From Benincasa hispida (lineage: Eukaryota > Streptophyta > Magnoliopsida > Cucurbitales > Cucurbitaceae): 64,000 nt of DNA. The notes beneath the pieces are model-generated. The model had not been told where the DNA came from. It searched no databases and saw only the letters and a list, made by a program, of their open reading frames with translations. Each line of letters opens with the position of its first letter. Position 1 is the first letter of the stretch. Made by a program: the position numbers and the translations under genes. Shown here piece after piece: positions 1 through 12,239 of the stretch. The stretch lies in the NCBI RefSeq assembly GCF_009727055.1, contig NC_052357.1, positions 5,576,999 through 5,640,998 on the forward strand, given 5' to 3'.

Positions 1-613
1 AAAACCTGTTCATGGAATAATTTTGTGGTATATCTCCTATGCTAGAAAGAATGTCAATGCTCCTTCCCGATGCCGATTCACCCTGCTGATCTCTGCCTGT
101 TAAGATAACAGACGAATGTTGTGGGCTGAGACCAGAATGCTCTTGAGCTTGTTGGTTGGCCTCAAGGGAGTAAGGCACAGAAGCAAAAGTAATGCTGCTG
201 TCAGCAGTGCCACTTGATCTAGGACTGGACAAACTTGCTGCTGATGGTGAACTGGAGATATCCTGGTTAAGCACCCTGATCTCATGATCTGGAGCAGCTA
301 TTCCCTGATTCCATTGCTTGAAGCAATAGTTACAAACACGAATTCTCTCCCTCTCTTCACGAGGGATTCTTGGGTCACCTGATGGAGCAAGTATCGAGTT
401 TGCTGTACACTTGGCACAGAACACTCTTCCACAAAGACGGCAATGGTGTCTACGGTTGATAAGGGTAAATTGTGAGTCACAATCGTAGCATACCCGGCAG
501 CTCTGATCAGGCATCCAAAAAGCCCTCGATACATTAGCTGATTCAGATCGCCAAGGGATCCACGACTTCCAATTACCAAGTATATCAGTCAATGTCTTGT
601 CTGGAGAATCCAT
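1..613 (-). CDS. FAB1: FAB1-type PtdIns3P 5-kinase, N-terminal part (runs off left edge)
   Basis: Reading the minus strand from the ATG at 613-611 gives about 204 codons that run open off the left edge. The start reads MDSPDKTLTDILGNW, as in plant FAB1 proteins. Residues 33-101 form a FYVE zinc finger with eight cysteines (C42, C45, C58, C61, C66, C69, C94, C97) and the RRHHCR phosphoinositide-binding motif at 54-59. A Ser/Gln-rich low-complexity stretch follows. Family knowledge: FAB1A/B bind PtdIns3P on endosomes and convert it to PtdIns(3,5)P2, acting in endomembrane and vacuole dynamics. The TCP1-like chaperonin domain and the lipid kinase domain should lie outside the window. Plant proteins without the FYVE (FAB1C/D) are excluded because the finger is present. 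No break is visible. Confidence 0.95.
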   Translation of the reverse strand, partial: MDSPDKTLTDILGNWKSWIPWRSESANVSRAFWMPDQSCRVCYDCDSQFTLINRRHHCRLCGRVFCAKCTANSILAPSGDPRIPREERERIRVCNYCFKQWNQGIAAPDHEIRVLNQDISSSPSAASLSSPRSSGTADSSITFASVPYSLEANQQAQEHSGLSPQHSSVILTGRDQQGESASGRSIDILSSIGDIPQNYSMNRF

Positions 614-1500
614 TGACCAACAAACCCACGATTCCGTTCATTATGATTTGCTCATTTGAAAGGAGACTCAACAAATTCAACCTGAAAACAAAAAAAGTCA
701 ACTGAACCTCGACCGAACTGGTTCCACCTTAACGCAAAGGAAGAACAACCGAAAGAAAAAACAGCGAAAATGGAACTTCGCTGTTGGAGAAGCGAAATCC
801 ATTCCAGAATTCACCTATTATACCTACTTCAATATTTGACATCGACATTAATCTTCCAACCACAAAAAATAAAGTAGTTTCTCCATTAAAGAACCAGACC
901 CCAATCTCAGACATAAATTAACTCGAAAGTAATGAAAAAGCATGAACTAATTAAATCGAATAAGAACAGCAGCAAAGCAAGATCAAGAATCTTCTCAGCT
1001 ACCTTCAATAAGTTCAATCAAGCTCCTCGGAACCGACCAAATTCAATTACTTCCAGCTCCCCCTTCAACTCCTCTCTGCAGAAAACAAAAATCAAAACAC
1101 TACTGTATATTCAACAGAATATCTTCGTTCTCTCCAAGTTTTCAACATCAAACAGTGGAAAGTAAAACAAAATAAATAAGGTGTCGAATTCCGATTGGCT
1201 TCAACTTGAACTGAATTTGACCACCGCCAAATCCACCTGAGCGGAAAGGAAGAGGCCAGCACAACTCAAAGTTGGGGTTTGAGGAGAAAGAAACCGTGAT
1301 TCACTACCAAAAAAAGGTTCAGACAGTGTGAAAGAAAGGGTTGTTGGTGAAGAGAGTCAAGATGAAGAAGCGTAAAGAGAGAGAGAGATTTCTCGCAGAT
1401 TCCAAAAACGAATCAACACATCATTTCACCGATCTTCGACACCACAGAAATCAAAATTTTCCACTCATCTCATCCATCCACATCAATAAGCACTTCTGCA
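614..1500 (-). promoter_or_regulatory. FAB1 5' leader with a probable intron, and proximal promoter
   Basis: On the minus strand a strong acceptor (pyrimidine-rich tract ending in CAG at 684-682) precedes an untranslated exon 681-614 that joins the coding start. A matching donor, AAG|GTAGCTGAG, lies at 1003/1002, so an intron of about 320 bp (1002-682) in the 5' leader is likely. The first exon would reach from 1003 to about 1450-1500. A CT-rich run (plus-strand GAGAGAGAGAGA near 1376-1388) looks like a plant pyrimidine patch, and no clear TATA box is seen. Exon borders are inferred from splice signals only. Confidence 0.55.
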
Positions 1501-1514
1501 AATTCTTCCGCTAA

Positions 1515-2399
1515 TTTAATTTTTTTTTTTTTTTTTCAGTTCTTAGCTTACTCAATCATGCGGTTTTCTTCATAATTTGATTATTTTTTCCCGAAGAAAC
1601 AAGCGAAAGATATGGAAATTGTTTTTTTTTTTTTTTATAATTATTATTATTATATTTATTGCTGTCAATTAATCACTTTTTTTCATGTGAATATCATAAT
1701 ATGAATAGTTGCGTATAAGGAATAAGGATTGGATAATAGCTTTGAAAGTATGTTTTTTTTTTTAATTCTTTTTCCTCAAAAAATAAATATATTTTTCAAA
1801 ATTGAGTTGGTGTTCTTTAAGTATTAATGGGATTTTTATTATGTTTCAAACATTTTCAAGTAATTTAAAATTTAGACGTTTTTTTTTATTTATTTAAAAT
1901 AGAAATTGTGGAAACCTCTTGAATTCCATAGATGGTTTTCTTTTGAAACTTTGGTATGATAAGGTCGTGGTTATGATTAATATTTATCCCTTGACATGTT
2001 TTTAGACCATTTCAAGCTAACTTTTAATTTGAATGTTATTAATTATAGTTCAACCATATATAAAGCGAATGATTCAAATGTTTTACTTTTTGGTGGATGA
2101 TATATTCAAAGAAGTAATAACTTTTTAAGTTTAATACAATAATGGAAAGGAAAGAATTCAAACTTTAACCTTTTGATTTATGAAATATATTTTAATTAAT
2201 TGAACAATGCTTAGTTGATAACATATAAATACAAATACATTCAAATCTTGTAGAGTTATAATACAAGGAAGTGAATTGTATATATCATCATCTTGTTAAA
2301 TAGGGATTTCTTTTATGTTGGTCGACTACAATTTATTCGGTCTGCTCTGAAGAATTTTTAAAGTTTATTGGGTCAGTGTATTTGTTATCCCGCGAAAGT
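1515..2399. other. AT-rich intergenic DNA
   Basis: T-runs at 1519-1537 and 1622-1636 and otherwise featureless AT-rich sequence. No gene or named repeat is recognised. Confidence 0.6.
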
Positions 2400-3550
2400 C
2401 GTGCATGACTCAGATCCCGTTTACTTTAATCATATCTTTAGAGGGGACGTCAGATAATGTTAGTGGGGCCAATGTTGCTTGGTCGAAGGTTTGTCTGCTA
2501 TATTGCAAGTGTGGTCTAGGTATCCATCATTTTCCTCCTCTGAATGTCATTAGTGTCATGAAGTTGTTTTGGGTTGTCCTAATTTGTTATCGATCTATGT
2601 GGGTTGCCTGGATATAGATCTATATTTTGTGTGTTAAGGTTATATAGGTTGTCTGTTTCTCTTGTACGATGGTTATTTTAGATGCATATAGTTCTCTTCA
2701 TGCTAAGGCTAGTGTTTTTTCACCCTTCTGGGACTTGGGCTTGGCCTTCTAGATCGGGAGAGACGGTTGATCTCTTGAAGCAAGTTCAGTCGATTGTAGT
2801 TGAAGTTAGAAGGGAGGATTATGTTGCCTAGCCACCTTGTCCTTTTTGGCGTGTTTTCAGTCACGAGTATTTGGGAGTCCTCACGACATAGACACCTTAG
2901 GTGCCTTGGACTAGCCTCTTATGATTTGAAGGTAATATTCCCATGCACTTTTTATTTCCTAGCTCGTTGTCTGGAATTATTTACAAATGTGTAATCGTAT
3001 TAGTTGATGGTGTTCTAACATACCTCAAGTATGTGTTTGTCTTTCTATTAATGGAGTTGAGTTTTGAGACCATTTATTCTTTGATTACGATTTTAAACAT
3101 CCTATATGGGAGAATAAGCTCTTAGGAGGGTGGGTCCCATAGGATTTCTCATTGGAACACTAAGCTTGACTAAATAATGTCATTTTAATCTAGATTACTA
3201 TATAAGATTAGAAGAATTGCTTTGTGTACTATTATTTATAATATTTGGAGAAAGTGTAACCATTGTGGCTATGCATCTACCTTATGTCCTCCCAATTAGG
3301 TTGTGAGAGTTGGAGTTTTCCTCTATTGTTCTAAGTGGATTGGAGCACTTATTGAAAGGATTGAAGTAGACTCTTCTCCTTGGGACCCTTTTACTTAAGT
3401 TATGTGTGTCTGTGCATTTATTTGCGTGTTTCATTGTTTCTTTGTTTTGATTTGCTTTTAATAACTCTTTTAGTTGTGTTTTGTATTTATCTTGACTTCA
3501 GGCTTAGAGATCTCTTCTCTTTATTGCAATTCAATATTTTTGAGATATAA
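2400..3550 (+). mobile_element. Decayed LINE ORF2 3' fragment
   Basis: Broken plus-strand frames resemble the C-terminal part of plant L1-type LINE ORF2. Around 2460-2615 the peptide has the family layout V-W-x-K-V-C, then G-L-G-I, then M-K, ending in MWVAWI. Around 2990-3110 a zinc-knuckle-like reverse-transcriptase region (zf-RVT) is blurred, and around 3190-3260 a relic ending IIYNIWRKCNH matches the usual TIYHIWRERN end block. Frames change several times and contain stops, so it is dead. The 5' part of ORF2 and ORF1 are missing, as expected of a 5'-truncated insertion. The family call is by motif order; no search was possible. Confidence 0.6.
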
Positions 3551-4119
3551 AACTAGTTTAAGTAGTCTTTGACATGGTAAGGAAAAATCTGTAATAGTCA
3601 AAATGATTGTGTGTTTGTATTATCTACTTTGAAGTCAAAGATTTGCATTACTCGCCCACATATGGTTTGTTATAATTGAGAAAAAAAATAAGAAAATACA
3701 TATTATAATGCTTTTTTTTTAATAATGCATAATTTCTCGATAAACATAATGTATGCCCATAATTTTTCTAACAAACATGGTGACAAAAATTATATTATTA
3801 ATTTCTTTAGTAGATAAATTAAAAAAAATATATATTTAAGCAATTCGTTGTACGTTTTGAAGATCAAATGCGCAAAAATATTTATTTAGTATTTGTTTTT
3901 TTTTTCTTTAACAGTGCATAAATATTTATTTGTTTGTGTTTAATTTGTCTTTCTCCATCTAATTCAGAGTTCAATTGCAACAATGTGTCATATAAAATTG
4001 TGCTCAATGTAGATCTGATTTACTAACTTAACAAATCCAATCAGAAGAGTTGAATAATATTTTCTCAGTTTATTTATTTATTTTTAAAAACTGAGTGTCA
4101 ACGGCGCAAGTATGTAGAG
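3551..4119. other. AT-rich intergenic DNA
   Basis: Several homopolymer A/T runs. No coding or repeat structure is recognised. Confidence 0.55.
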
Positions 4120-4740
4120 TATAGTTTTTAACCATGTCAAAAACAAAGTTATTTGTCAACTAATACAAAATAAGAGATGTTGAGTTTGCTATTCTCCGAT
4201 GGATAGAAATGACAGCAATAAATGGTCACGAATGGTAATAGTCAAAAAATGGAATTTGCAAAACAAAAACTTGTTACAAGCTAAGTCGCGAATCTCACTC
4301 TCTTTAAGACGTTTTGCGAATCTCATTCTCTTTAAGCTAAGTCGTGATTGAAATTGTACTGTGACCGATAAAAAACTTACACCCTTCAGACTGACTTGCT
4401 CAGAAACTAAATGAGGAAGAGTTTGAGGGAGGAAATGGAAGAATAAGTTGTATTGAAATGAAAAGGCTTGTGCCTTTTATAGGCGTAAAGGGCCGACGGA
4501 AAACAAAACAAAAACCGTACAGCCATGAACGTGCAACTGCGTAAAGCGCGCGGAAGACATGACCGACACCACCTGCTCGCGACACGTGTTGGAGCGGTTG
4601 AATGAATGATTTAAAAAATAATAAAGTAAGATAATAATTATTAATATATTTTTTTAATGAAAAATAATCATACACACCTTGCCCAAATAATGGAAATGCA
4701 TTTGAGATGTCCACCACACCTACATTTGTTATCTCTTCAC
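4120..4740 (-). mobile_element. Candidate solo LTR (minus orientation)
   Basis: The block is richer in G+C than its surroundings. On the minus strand it has a promoter-like stretch ending in GCCTATAAAAGGCACAAGCC (TATA core near 4470-4485), then a transcript-like segment that runs to about 4200. That is the U3-TATA-R layout of a plant LTR. The 105-codon frame at 4400-4717 has no recognisable domain and spans the TATA, so I do not call it a gene. LTR ends and a target duplication were not identified with confidence. It could instead be a MITE or a relic promoter. Confidence 0.3.
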
Positions 4741-5104
4741 TCCCTTTAAAATATGATTACCCTTAGGAACTAAATCCATAACTCGATGTGAGAGTATAAG
4801 AAGAGGATTTCACTTTCTAAACTAAGCAATGTGGGATTCTCAAAATGTTTTTTTTTTTTTTTTTTATTTAACACTTGAAATTTTGACTAACATGAGAAAT
4901 GTCAAAGATATTTTTTTGACCACATGCAATACTCATGTATGGTAAAGTTTAAAATTTGATTTAGTTAAAAAAAATAATAATAACACTTCTTAGTAGATAC
5001 TCAACATGAATGCAAGAATTTTATGTATAATCATTTTTACTCTAACTTTTGCATCGTGGGGCCATACACTGTACTTATTTAACTTTTCTCAACGACATTT
5101 ATAA
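4741..5104. other. AT-rich intergenic DNA
   Basis: Contains a T-run at 4848-4865. Nothing else is recognised. Confidence 0.5.
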
Positions 5105-5665
5105 TAGATGAATCTTTTCATTCGTCACCACCTCAGCCACCGATTTACTGTTAGTATAAGTCGAACATATTTGACTTTACTCTGGGGACACCTAAAATGG
5201 ATGCACCAATTCATGTGTAAAACCATCTCTATATGGACAATCATGATCAATTAGTATACTAATTGCACATATTGGTATTTTCTAAGTAGAGACTTGGAAT
5301 GGATGTGAATTCACGTGCAACCGCATTCACTCGAAAAGTTTGTCCCATTGGCATAAATTATACATATTTGACTTTTTTCTACGAACACAAAGAATTAGTG
5401 CATCAATTCATGTGCAACCATCTTCAATAAAAAAAACATGTTCCCTAGACGTAAATTGCATGTATTCAACTTTTCTCAACATACAACTAATACAACTAGA
5501 ATGAATGCAATAATTCAAGTGTAGAAATCTCCACTCAACAATCTCATCTTGTGGGCATAAATTGCACCAATTTGATTTGTTTTAACCGACATCTAAAATG
5601 AATTGCACCATTTCATGTATAACCGCCTCCACCAGATAGATGGCCTCCTATGAGCATACATTCCT
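5105..5665. repeat. Diverged tandem repeat, ~100-bp unit, about six copies
   Basis: The phrase GCACCAATTCATGTGTAA and variants recur near 5105, 5203, 5306, 5401, 5506 and 5605, a spacing of about 95-107 bp. Between them a second phrase recurs: a GGCATAAATTGCA-like stretch, then ATTTGACTTTTCT, then CAACGACA. Copies differ at many positions, so the array is old. No open reading frame runs through it. Confidence 0.65.
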
Positions 5666-8157
5666 CCTTTCAAATTTTCTCAGTACATTGTACAAGGATT
5701 TGAAGAGTTTTGTTTCATTAGAAAGGGACAAATGTGAATTTACTAAAAATATAAAGTTACAAAAGGAACCTAAAAGATTCTACTCTCATAGTTCTATTTA
5801 TCTATGTCATATATAACTAGAAAAATAATTATTACATTAAACTTTAGATTATGTTATATTTAATTTAACGGGTTAAGGACGTTAGCAATCTCTCTTTAAA
5901 AATTCATGTTAAAAGTATTTATGTCTTATAACAGTCATATCCATATTAAAAAAACAAACGATTCATTTTGATTAAGTTAACGTGACAGTGAAAAAAAAAG
6001 GGAGCAAAAGATGACGTGACAAGTGAAGACTCGGCTTTTATAAAATTTGGATCGAATATTACCCGCGATAGGTACACGAGCCTATTTTAAGAGAATATCT
6101 TTTTCCCTTAGTTTTTTTTTTTTTCTTTTTTTACCCAATTTACTCAAAATCTTAATAATAAAAATGTCATGAGATGAGTGAAGATGAAACACTCAACTTT
6201 TCTGTAATATGGATTGAAAACCAGTTTTCTTTGTTTTATTATTTGGAAATAATAATAGTAATGTGACACGACGAATGAATATGATAAAATGATGTCAATT
6301 AACCATAGATAGTGTTTCAATGAAAAGATGATTTAAAAGATTTATTTGGTAACCGTTTAATTTTTTTTTTAAAAAAAGTTATTTTAGGGGATATTTATAT
6401 TTTGGGAGAGGAAAATTATGTGAAAAAACGCGTATGAGGACTTGAAGAAGTTCATATGACAAGGACAGTTATAATATATAAGCTGTAAGATGCAAATGCC
6501 CAAAAATAAATTTGCGGATGCCAGCCTGGCAACCTGTCTTCAACAATAAGCAAAAAAAACTTTTATTCTGTTACATAATAATTTATATTATACAATTCTG
6601 GCCCCAACTAAACATTATATTTATTTAATCAATAAATCTCATAATTCTACTTCTAATCTTCTCTCCCCATTTTGAAATTTCATTTCATAATTTCAAACAC
6701 AAATCTTCATCATTTTAGGGCATTTTTATACATGTAATGTTAAATATCAAATTAGCCAAGTCAACTTTCAATAGTTTTTTAGTTTTTTCAAAGTAAGTTT
6801 TAGTTTTAGCATAATAAATTGGAGTTTCATCTTATTAAAAAAAACTTGAATATTATTTTAAATCAAAAACAATTATTATTATTATTATTATTATTTCATC
6901 TAAAAATAAACATCAATTGTCAATGTATAGGACGAACTATTCTTAATTTAGTTGACTCTTTATTTATATACACGTAGAATAAAATAATTATAGTATTTTG
7001 GAGAAAAAACCAACATTTACCTTTAGATTTAGTAAATTATATCAAACTTATTTCAACAAACTTTTCGTTTCATGAAATTCGACCCTAATTTAAATACACG
7101 TTATAAATTCTGTTCTATATTCAGTTTTAAAAAGAAAAAAAAGAGTAGAATATATAATAGAACTTTCTAACTGAATGATTTAAACAAAAATCCAAATTCT
7201 AATGTCAATTTGTTTAGATTTTATACTAGATTGTATATTTTGTATTTATTAAATGCATATACAAATATTTTTATCGACAACATTCATAAATAAAGCAATG
7301 GGTAAAATACAGTATTTATTACTCCAGGGAAAATATGAGTAGGAATCATATTTGGTTGGGAAAATGATTTTTGTTGTTTACTTACTAGGACTAGTTCGCA
7401 AGCTTCTAAGAATGATTTATTCCGTAAATTTTCTCAATTTCAATCACGTTTTGTGTATACAAGGTATAGATCAATCGTAATGGGCCACAACCACAAATAT
7501 AATTTAGTTATTTTTTTATTACATTTATTTATATTTATGAGTTTTGTCAAATTTACTATTATAGTTAGTGTTACCTTCACCTCTAAAAGTGAAATGATAA
7601 TGACAAGAGTAAAATTGTCAAAAAAAAAAATCTTTGGAACAGTAACAATAAATAGTAAACTTAATAGTAATTGTAACGAGGTAACAATACGACGTAATTG
7701 GATTTATCACCCTCCGTTCGTCAATCTATTTGTATTTTTTTATTACAAATTTGGATATGGGTTATTAGGTTTTCACTAACCTAAATGTAATCAAAACAGA
7801 TGCAATTTTCCTATATCAAAAGTTTTATATTTATTTATCGTTATTTAAAAGGGAAAAAAAGAAAGCATAAATAGTTGTATTTTTAATGAACAATATTTAA
7901 GGGTTAAATTATCCAACACACTTTCCGATAATTATAAGGTGGTTTCAATTGTATAGTTTTTTTTAGATTTTTGACTAACAACAGAAATAGCATATTTTAA
8001 CTCTTCGAAATAGCAAATCAATATTTGGTTCGTAAAAATGGTAAAGCGAATTAAAAATTAAAAATAAACGAATTTTAAAAAATCTAAATTACCCATTAAA
8101 ATTATTCGTAATTAAACTATAATTAAAACAAACATTTAGAGACTATCGGTATATCTC
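5666..8157. other. AT-rich intergenic DNA with simple repeats
   Basis: Very AT-rich, with an (ATT)n run at about 6867-6893 and several A or T tracts. The 108-codon frame at 7453-7779 has composition typical of AT-rich noncoding DNA (Ile/Phe/Asn/Lys) and no motif. No gene is recognised. Confidence 0.55.
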
Positions 8158-8552
8158 TTGGCCAGAACACGTGCAGACCTCTTCTCCAACAAGTTGCTGC
8201 CATTTTCCTTTTTGAGCTCTACTTCTCCACCAACGCGACACCTCCGACTTCAATTCTGTCTTCATCCCTTACTCCATCGGACGTGGCTCCCTCTTCTTCC
8301 ACCAAAACTTCAACAACAGTTTCGACTTCGGCTCTTTGTTCACTGACTTCATTTATTGCTCCTTCAGAGCCACCAATTATCACTCTAATTCCATCTTTTT
8401 CTATCTTGACTCCTTCGACACAGGCTCCGTTGCCGACCTCAACCCCTAACAATGGTGCAGTCATGAATAGAATCACTCGCAGCCATGATTTTCTCCACTC
8501 AACTACTTCAAATGTGATTGGTCTATCTTCACTTTTCACTCTACTACTTTAA
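8158..8552. other. GC-richer island open on both strands; origin unknown
   Basis: A 400-bp island that differs in composition from the surrounding AT-rich DNA. On the plus strand it encodes Ser/Thr/Pro-rich peptide (8283-8552); on the minus strand it encodes acidic Val/Glu/Gly-rich peptide (8539-8219). No catalytic motif, signal peptide or splice context is seen. It may be a relic exon of a proline-rich protein or part of an unrecognised transposon. Not called as a gene. Confidence 0.3.
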
Positions 8553-8618
8553 AGAAGCCTTCAGCCTAAATAAGAAGATAGGGAGGGTGTGCAACAAACA
8601 CTTTAAAGAAGCCTTTAA

Positions 8619-8635
8619 ATATATATATATATATA

Positions 8636-8666
<31 letters not shown>

Positions 8667-8689
8667 TTATTTATTTATTTATTTATTTA
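8619..8689. repeat. Compound (TA)n / (TTTA)n microsatellite
   Basis: Alternating TA runs and TTTA runs occur directly in the sequence. Confidence 0.95.
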
Positions 8690-9975
8690 AATCAGATGTT
8701 TGATTGTGTAAAATTTTCGAACTAATTAAAAAATCAAAATGCAAAAACATATAATAAGTTAAAAAAGATTAAAAAAAATCAAAACAAATAAGTAAAACGA
8801 TATTTGAAAAAAAATGGTTTAGTTTTGATATTTGAAAAAAAAAAAAACTATATGATTTTATGATTTAAAACAAGGGAGATATTTTAGGAGAAAATAAAGA
8901 TATATAATAAAAGAAACGTAGAAAGGAAAAAAAATAGTTGCATTATAATTCATATGATGGTTTTGTAGTCATAAAGAGGCCTGTTGGATTGAGGTTTTGT
9001 AGATGTTGGGATAGGATATCTAGGAATAAGATGTCTGTCAATCAAAGAGGACTCTGTTTGGCTATATATGAGAATAAGAATAAGATGTATGAGAATATAT
9101 TATACTTTTTTATACAATTATAATGTATAAAATTAATAATAATTAATTTTTATTTGTTAATTTATTTTATTACATTAAGTTATTAAATCAATTTTAAGTC
9201 ATTAAAATTCAACTAAATTTACCCTTTAATATATTTATTATCAATTAAAATTTTTTATTGCACGTTTATATTATCAATTTTTATTAAAAAACATATTGGT
9301 AGTTATTTTTTTTTTTTAATTTTGTTAATTGAAGAGTTAATTAACTAATTGTGTAATGTCAATTATAAACCTTATATATACATAAAAAAAGAAGTCGATA
9401 TAAACTAATTGATTTAAAGTCTTCAAACAATATTTTTAATTTTAAAAAATTACCTAAGATTATAGATTAATTTTTTTTAGAAGTACAAGTGTACAAGATT
9501 GTTTAATTGAAAAAAATAACTTACTTTATTATTAGTTAATTAATTAATATTTTTTAAAGATTAATTGGTAATTTTAATAAATAATTTATGATGTTAATAT
9601 ATTTTACCAATAAAAAAGAATTTAAGCAAATACAATTATGGTTATTCATATTTTTTAAAAAGATTATGGTTTTCATATTAATTCATAATAATAGAATAAA
9701 TTGTTATATTATCATTATTATCAATAAAATTAATTATATATGTCAATTATATACTTAAATTAAACATATTTATAAAAATTAAATAAATTAACCAATATCA
9801 ACAAAGAAGAAGAAAAATAAAATGAAGATAAAAAGTAAGAGAGAGAAAACCCCATCTATTTGGGTGGTTATGAAAACCTCCACGAATGGCTATTCCGAAG
9901 ATTAAAAACTTGTACCAAACATAGTGATAGAATATCATTTCCCATTTTTTTGGCTATACTTCCGATAGATATTTG
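8690..9975. other. AT-rich intergenic DNA
   Basis: Extremely AT-rich from 9100 to 9830. No gene is seen. Confidence 0.55.
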
Positions 9976-10165
9976 TCTCTAGCCCAACAAATACATTAAA
10001 CTTAAAAATAAAAACACTGCAATTGAAAATCAATTAACCAAACCATCTCTAGCCCAACAAATACATTAAANTGAAAATCAATTAACCAAACCATCTCTAG
10101 CCCAACAAATACATTAAACTTAAAAATAAAAACACTGCAATTGAAAATCAATTAACCAAACCATC
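9976..10165. repeat. 70-bp direct repeat, three copies, with an N gap in the middle copy
   Basis: A 70-bp unit starting TCTCTAGCCCAACAAATACA lies at 9976-10045 and again from 10094. Between them, 10046-10070 repeats the first 25 bases and 10072-10093 the last 22, joined by a single N at 10071. The N hides an unknown number of bases in the middle copy and may mark two overlapping contig ends. Confidence 0.9.
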
Positions 10166-12239
10166 TAAATCACTCTTGAACTTACCTAGAATTTTATAAC
10201 ACTGAATCAATTATGATGTGGTGTTGATGTCAATTGTGAAGATCTCATGAACAGAAGAGAAACAAACAAGATTCGACGAGGGTATATTCGAATCTAAGAC
10301 CCTTAAGGCAAATTGGTTAATACCAACACCGTCCATATGCCGCTTGGCATACCTTTTCACAATGGTTTGATAGTCGATTAAGTCGAGCCTCTCATCTATG
10401 CCCTAGTGAATTTGATCGACAAGTCAAGCCTCCAAAATAGACTTAAAAATGATAAAAATTGAAAATTCTGATAAAATAAAATTTGAAACTAAAGATAAAA
10501 TCAAATATGATATTTAAAAAAAAAATTACATTCGATTTTTAAAATTCAAAAAGTATAGCAAGATACTTTAGGAGAAAATCATGATTCATGCTAAAAAAAA
10601 CTTGCAAAAAGGGCATAATTAGTTACAGTGTAACTAAAAGTCTACCATTTTAGGATTAAAAAACAGGTGAATTTGCTATAAATTTGATGAAATTTTTGTT
10701 TTGCTAATTTTTCCAATAGAGTCTTTAAAACAAACGATAATATGATTCAAAATATTAAAACAAGATTAATTAATAAAATGAGATGTTTTAAAATATTTCA
10801 AGTTTAAACCAAAATTATAATAAAGATAATTTAAAAACCAATTTAAAGAACGTATAATTTAGTTATGATTAATAGTGAATCTAATATAAATATAAAAAAA
10901 TTATTTAGAAAAATTAATAGAATACAAAACTTGAAAATTCAAAATAAGATAATCATAAAAACAATTTAAAAATAGATGATTTTAGTTAGAATTAAAGAAA
11001 AAATATAATATAAATATAAAAAGTTAGTTTAGAAAAGGAGTTAGAAAAATTCAAAATATTTTTTTAAGATAGAAGATTGAGGTACAAATTTTAATTATTT
11101 TTTAATTAAATCATAAAATTTATGCAAGATTTTTCGTATAGATGGAGACACTTAGTTCCGATGAAAATTTAAAAGAAAATCAATAACCTTATTATAAATT
11201 TGATAAATTAATTACAGTGTAATTAAAAAAAAATGTAGAATTAAAAAGACTAGATATATTTTAGGATTAACGAAAGTGTGATGCAATTTACTATATTTTT
11301 AAAAAACATTTTGAGTGTAATTGCTTTATACTCTAATATCCCTAGATTTTTTTGTGGAGTCCAGAATAACAGGAAACGCCTTACACGCGTGCACTGAATT
11401 AGTATTTGAATGCCTTGAAGGCTTTTTGGGCTTAAACCCAATCGTGGGCTTTAGGTTAAATTGGATGTTGATGAGGTTTTTGTGAAGGTGCATAATGAAG
11501 AGTGATTTTCAAAAGAACGTTTCTACGTAGACTTATGAATATCTATCATCTAATTTTTTTCTTATATGTATTCTTAACTTGAGGATTGAAACGTTCATTC
11601 TTCGGTAAATTTGGTTGGTTGATCTTGTACGTTGAAGCTTAACTTGTCTTGTACGTTGGATTGACTTTTCAACTTAATTTGGTTTGTTGATTTTGTACAT
11701 TGGATTGACTTTTCGTGTTGATCTTGTACGATAGATTGGCCCTTAGACTTATAGCGCATTATTAGAAAAATAATCTTATTCTTTGGAGTCTTAAATTTAT
11801 GAACTCTTTGATAACTCCTCTATTTATAGAGTTGTCATATAAGTTTTGTGAGTTTCGGTTTGGTTTGTTTAACGACCCAACTGTCTAATATATTTCAAGG
11901 ACAAAATAAGCTTAAAAACATATTTCTAGAAGAAAAATCCAATAAAAGAAATAATTTTTTTATTAAATAAAGCTCTAAAATAATAAAATAAAATAAAAAT
12001 ATTGTTCGGGTACCCCTAATCCACTTCAAAATAAATTAAATAAATAAGTGACTAAAACAATCGAATAATTTAAATATTTGACTCTAAAACAAAACCTAAC
12101 ACTTTGAGCAAATCATGTGTGAAAGCGATGTCAAGTCCCAATGGCTCTGTCACGGATTCCTCTAAGCAATCCATTATTGGTCCTACTAGGTGTAGAGGTT
12201 AGTCTTTCTAACAAGTCAAATATGTGCATCCCGTCATAG
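10166..12239. other. Intergenic DNA; possible decayed LTR near 11450-12000
   Basis: Mostly AT-rich. Between about 11605 and 11735 a phrase like TTGATCTTGTACGTTGGA recurs about four times. On the minus strand CTCTATAAATAGAGG (about 11817-11832) looks like a TATA box. This segment lies just downstream of the minus-strand copia remnant at 12240-13830 and could be its decayed 3' LTR. No LTR ends were found. Confidence 0.35.

Noticed and set aside
932..1165. Plus-strand 77-codon frame
   Set aside because: It is antisense to the FAB1 5' leader and its intron, has biased Lys/Asn/Ser composition and no motif.
4400..4717. 105-codon minus-strand frame
   Set aside because: It runs across a TATA-like promoter in a probable LTR and has no domain.
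7453..7779. 108-codon plus-strand frame
   Set aside because: Composition is that of AT-rich noncoding DNA; it includes a long A-run and no motif.
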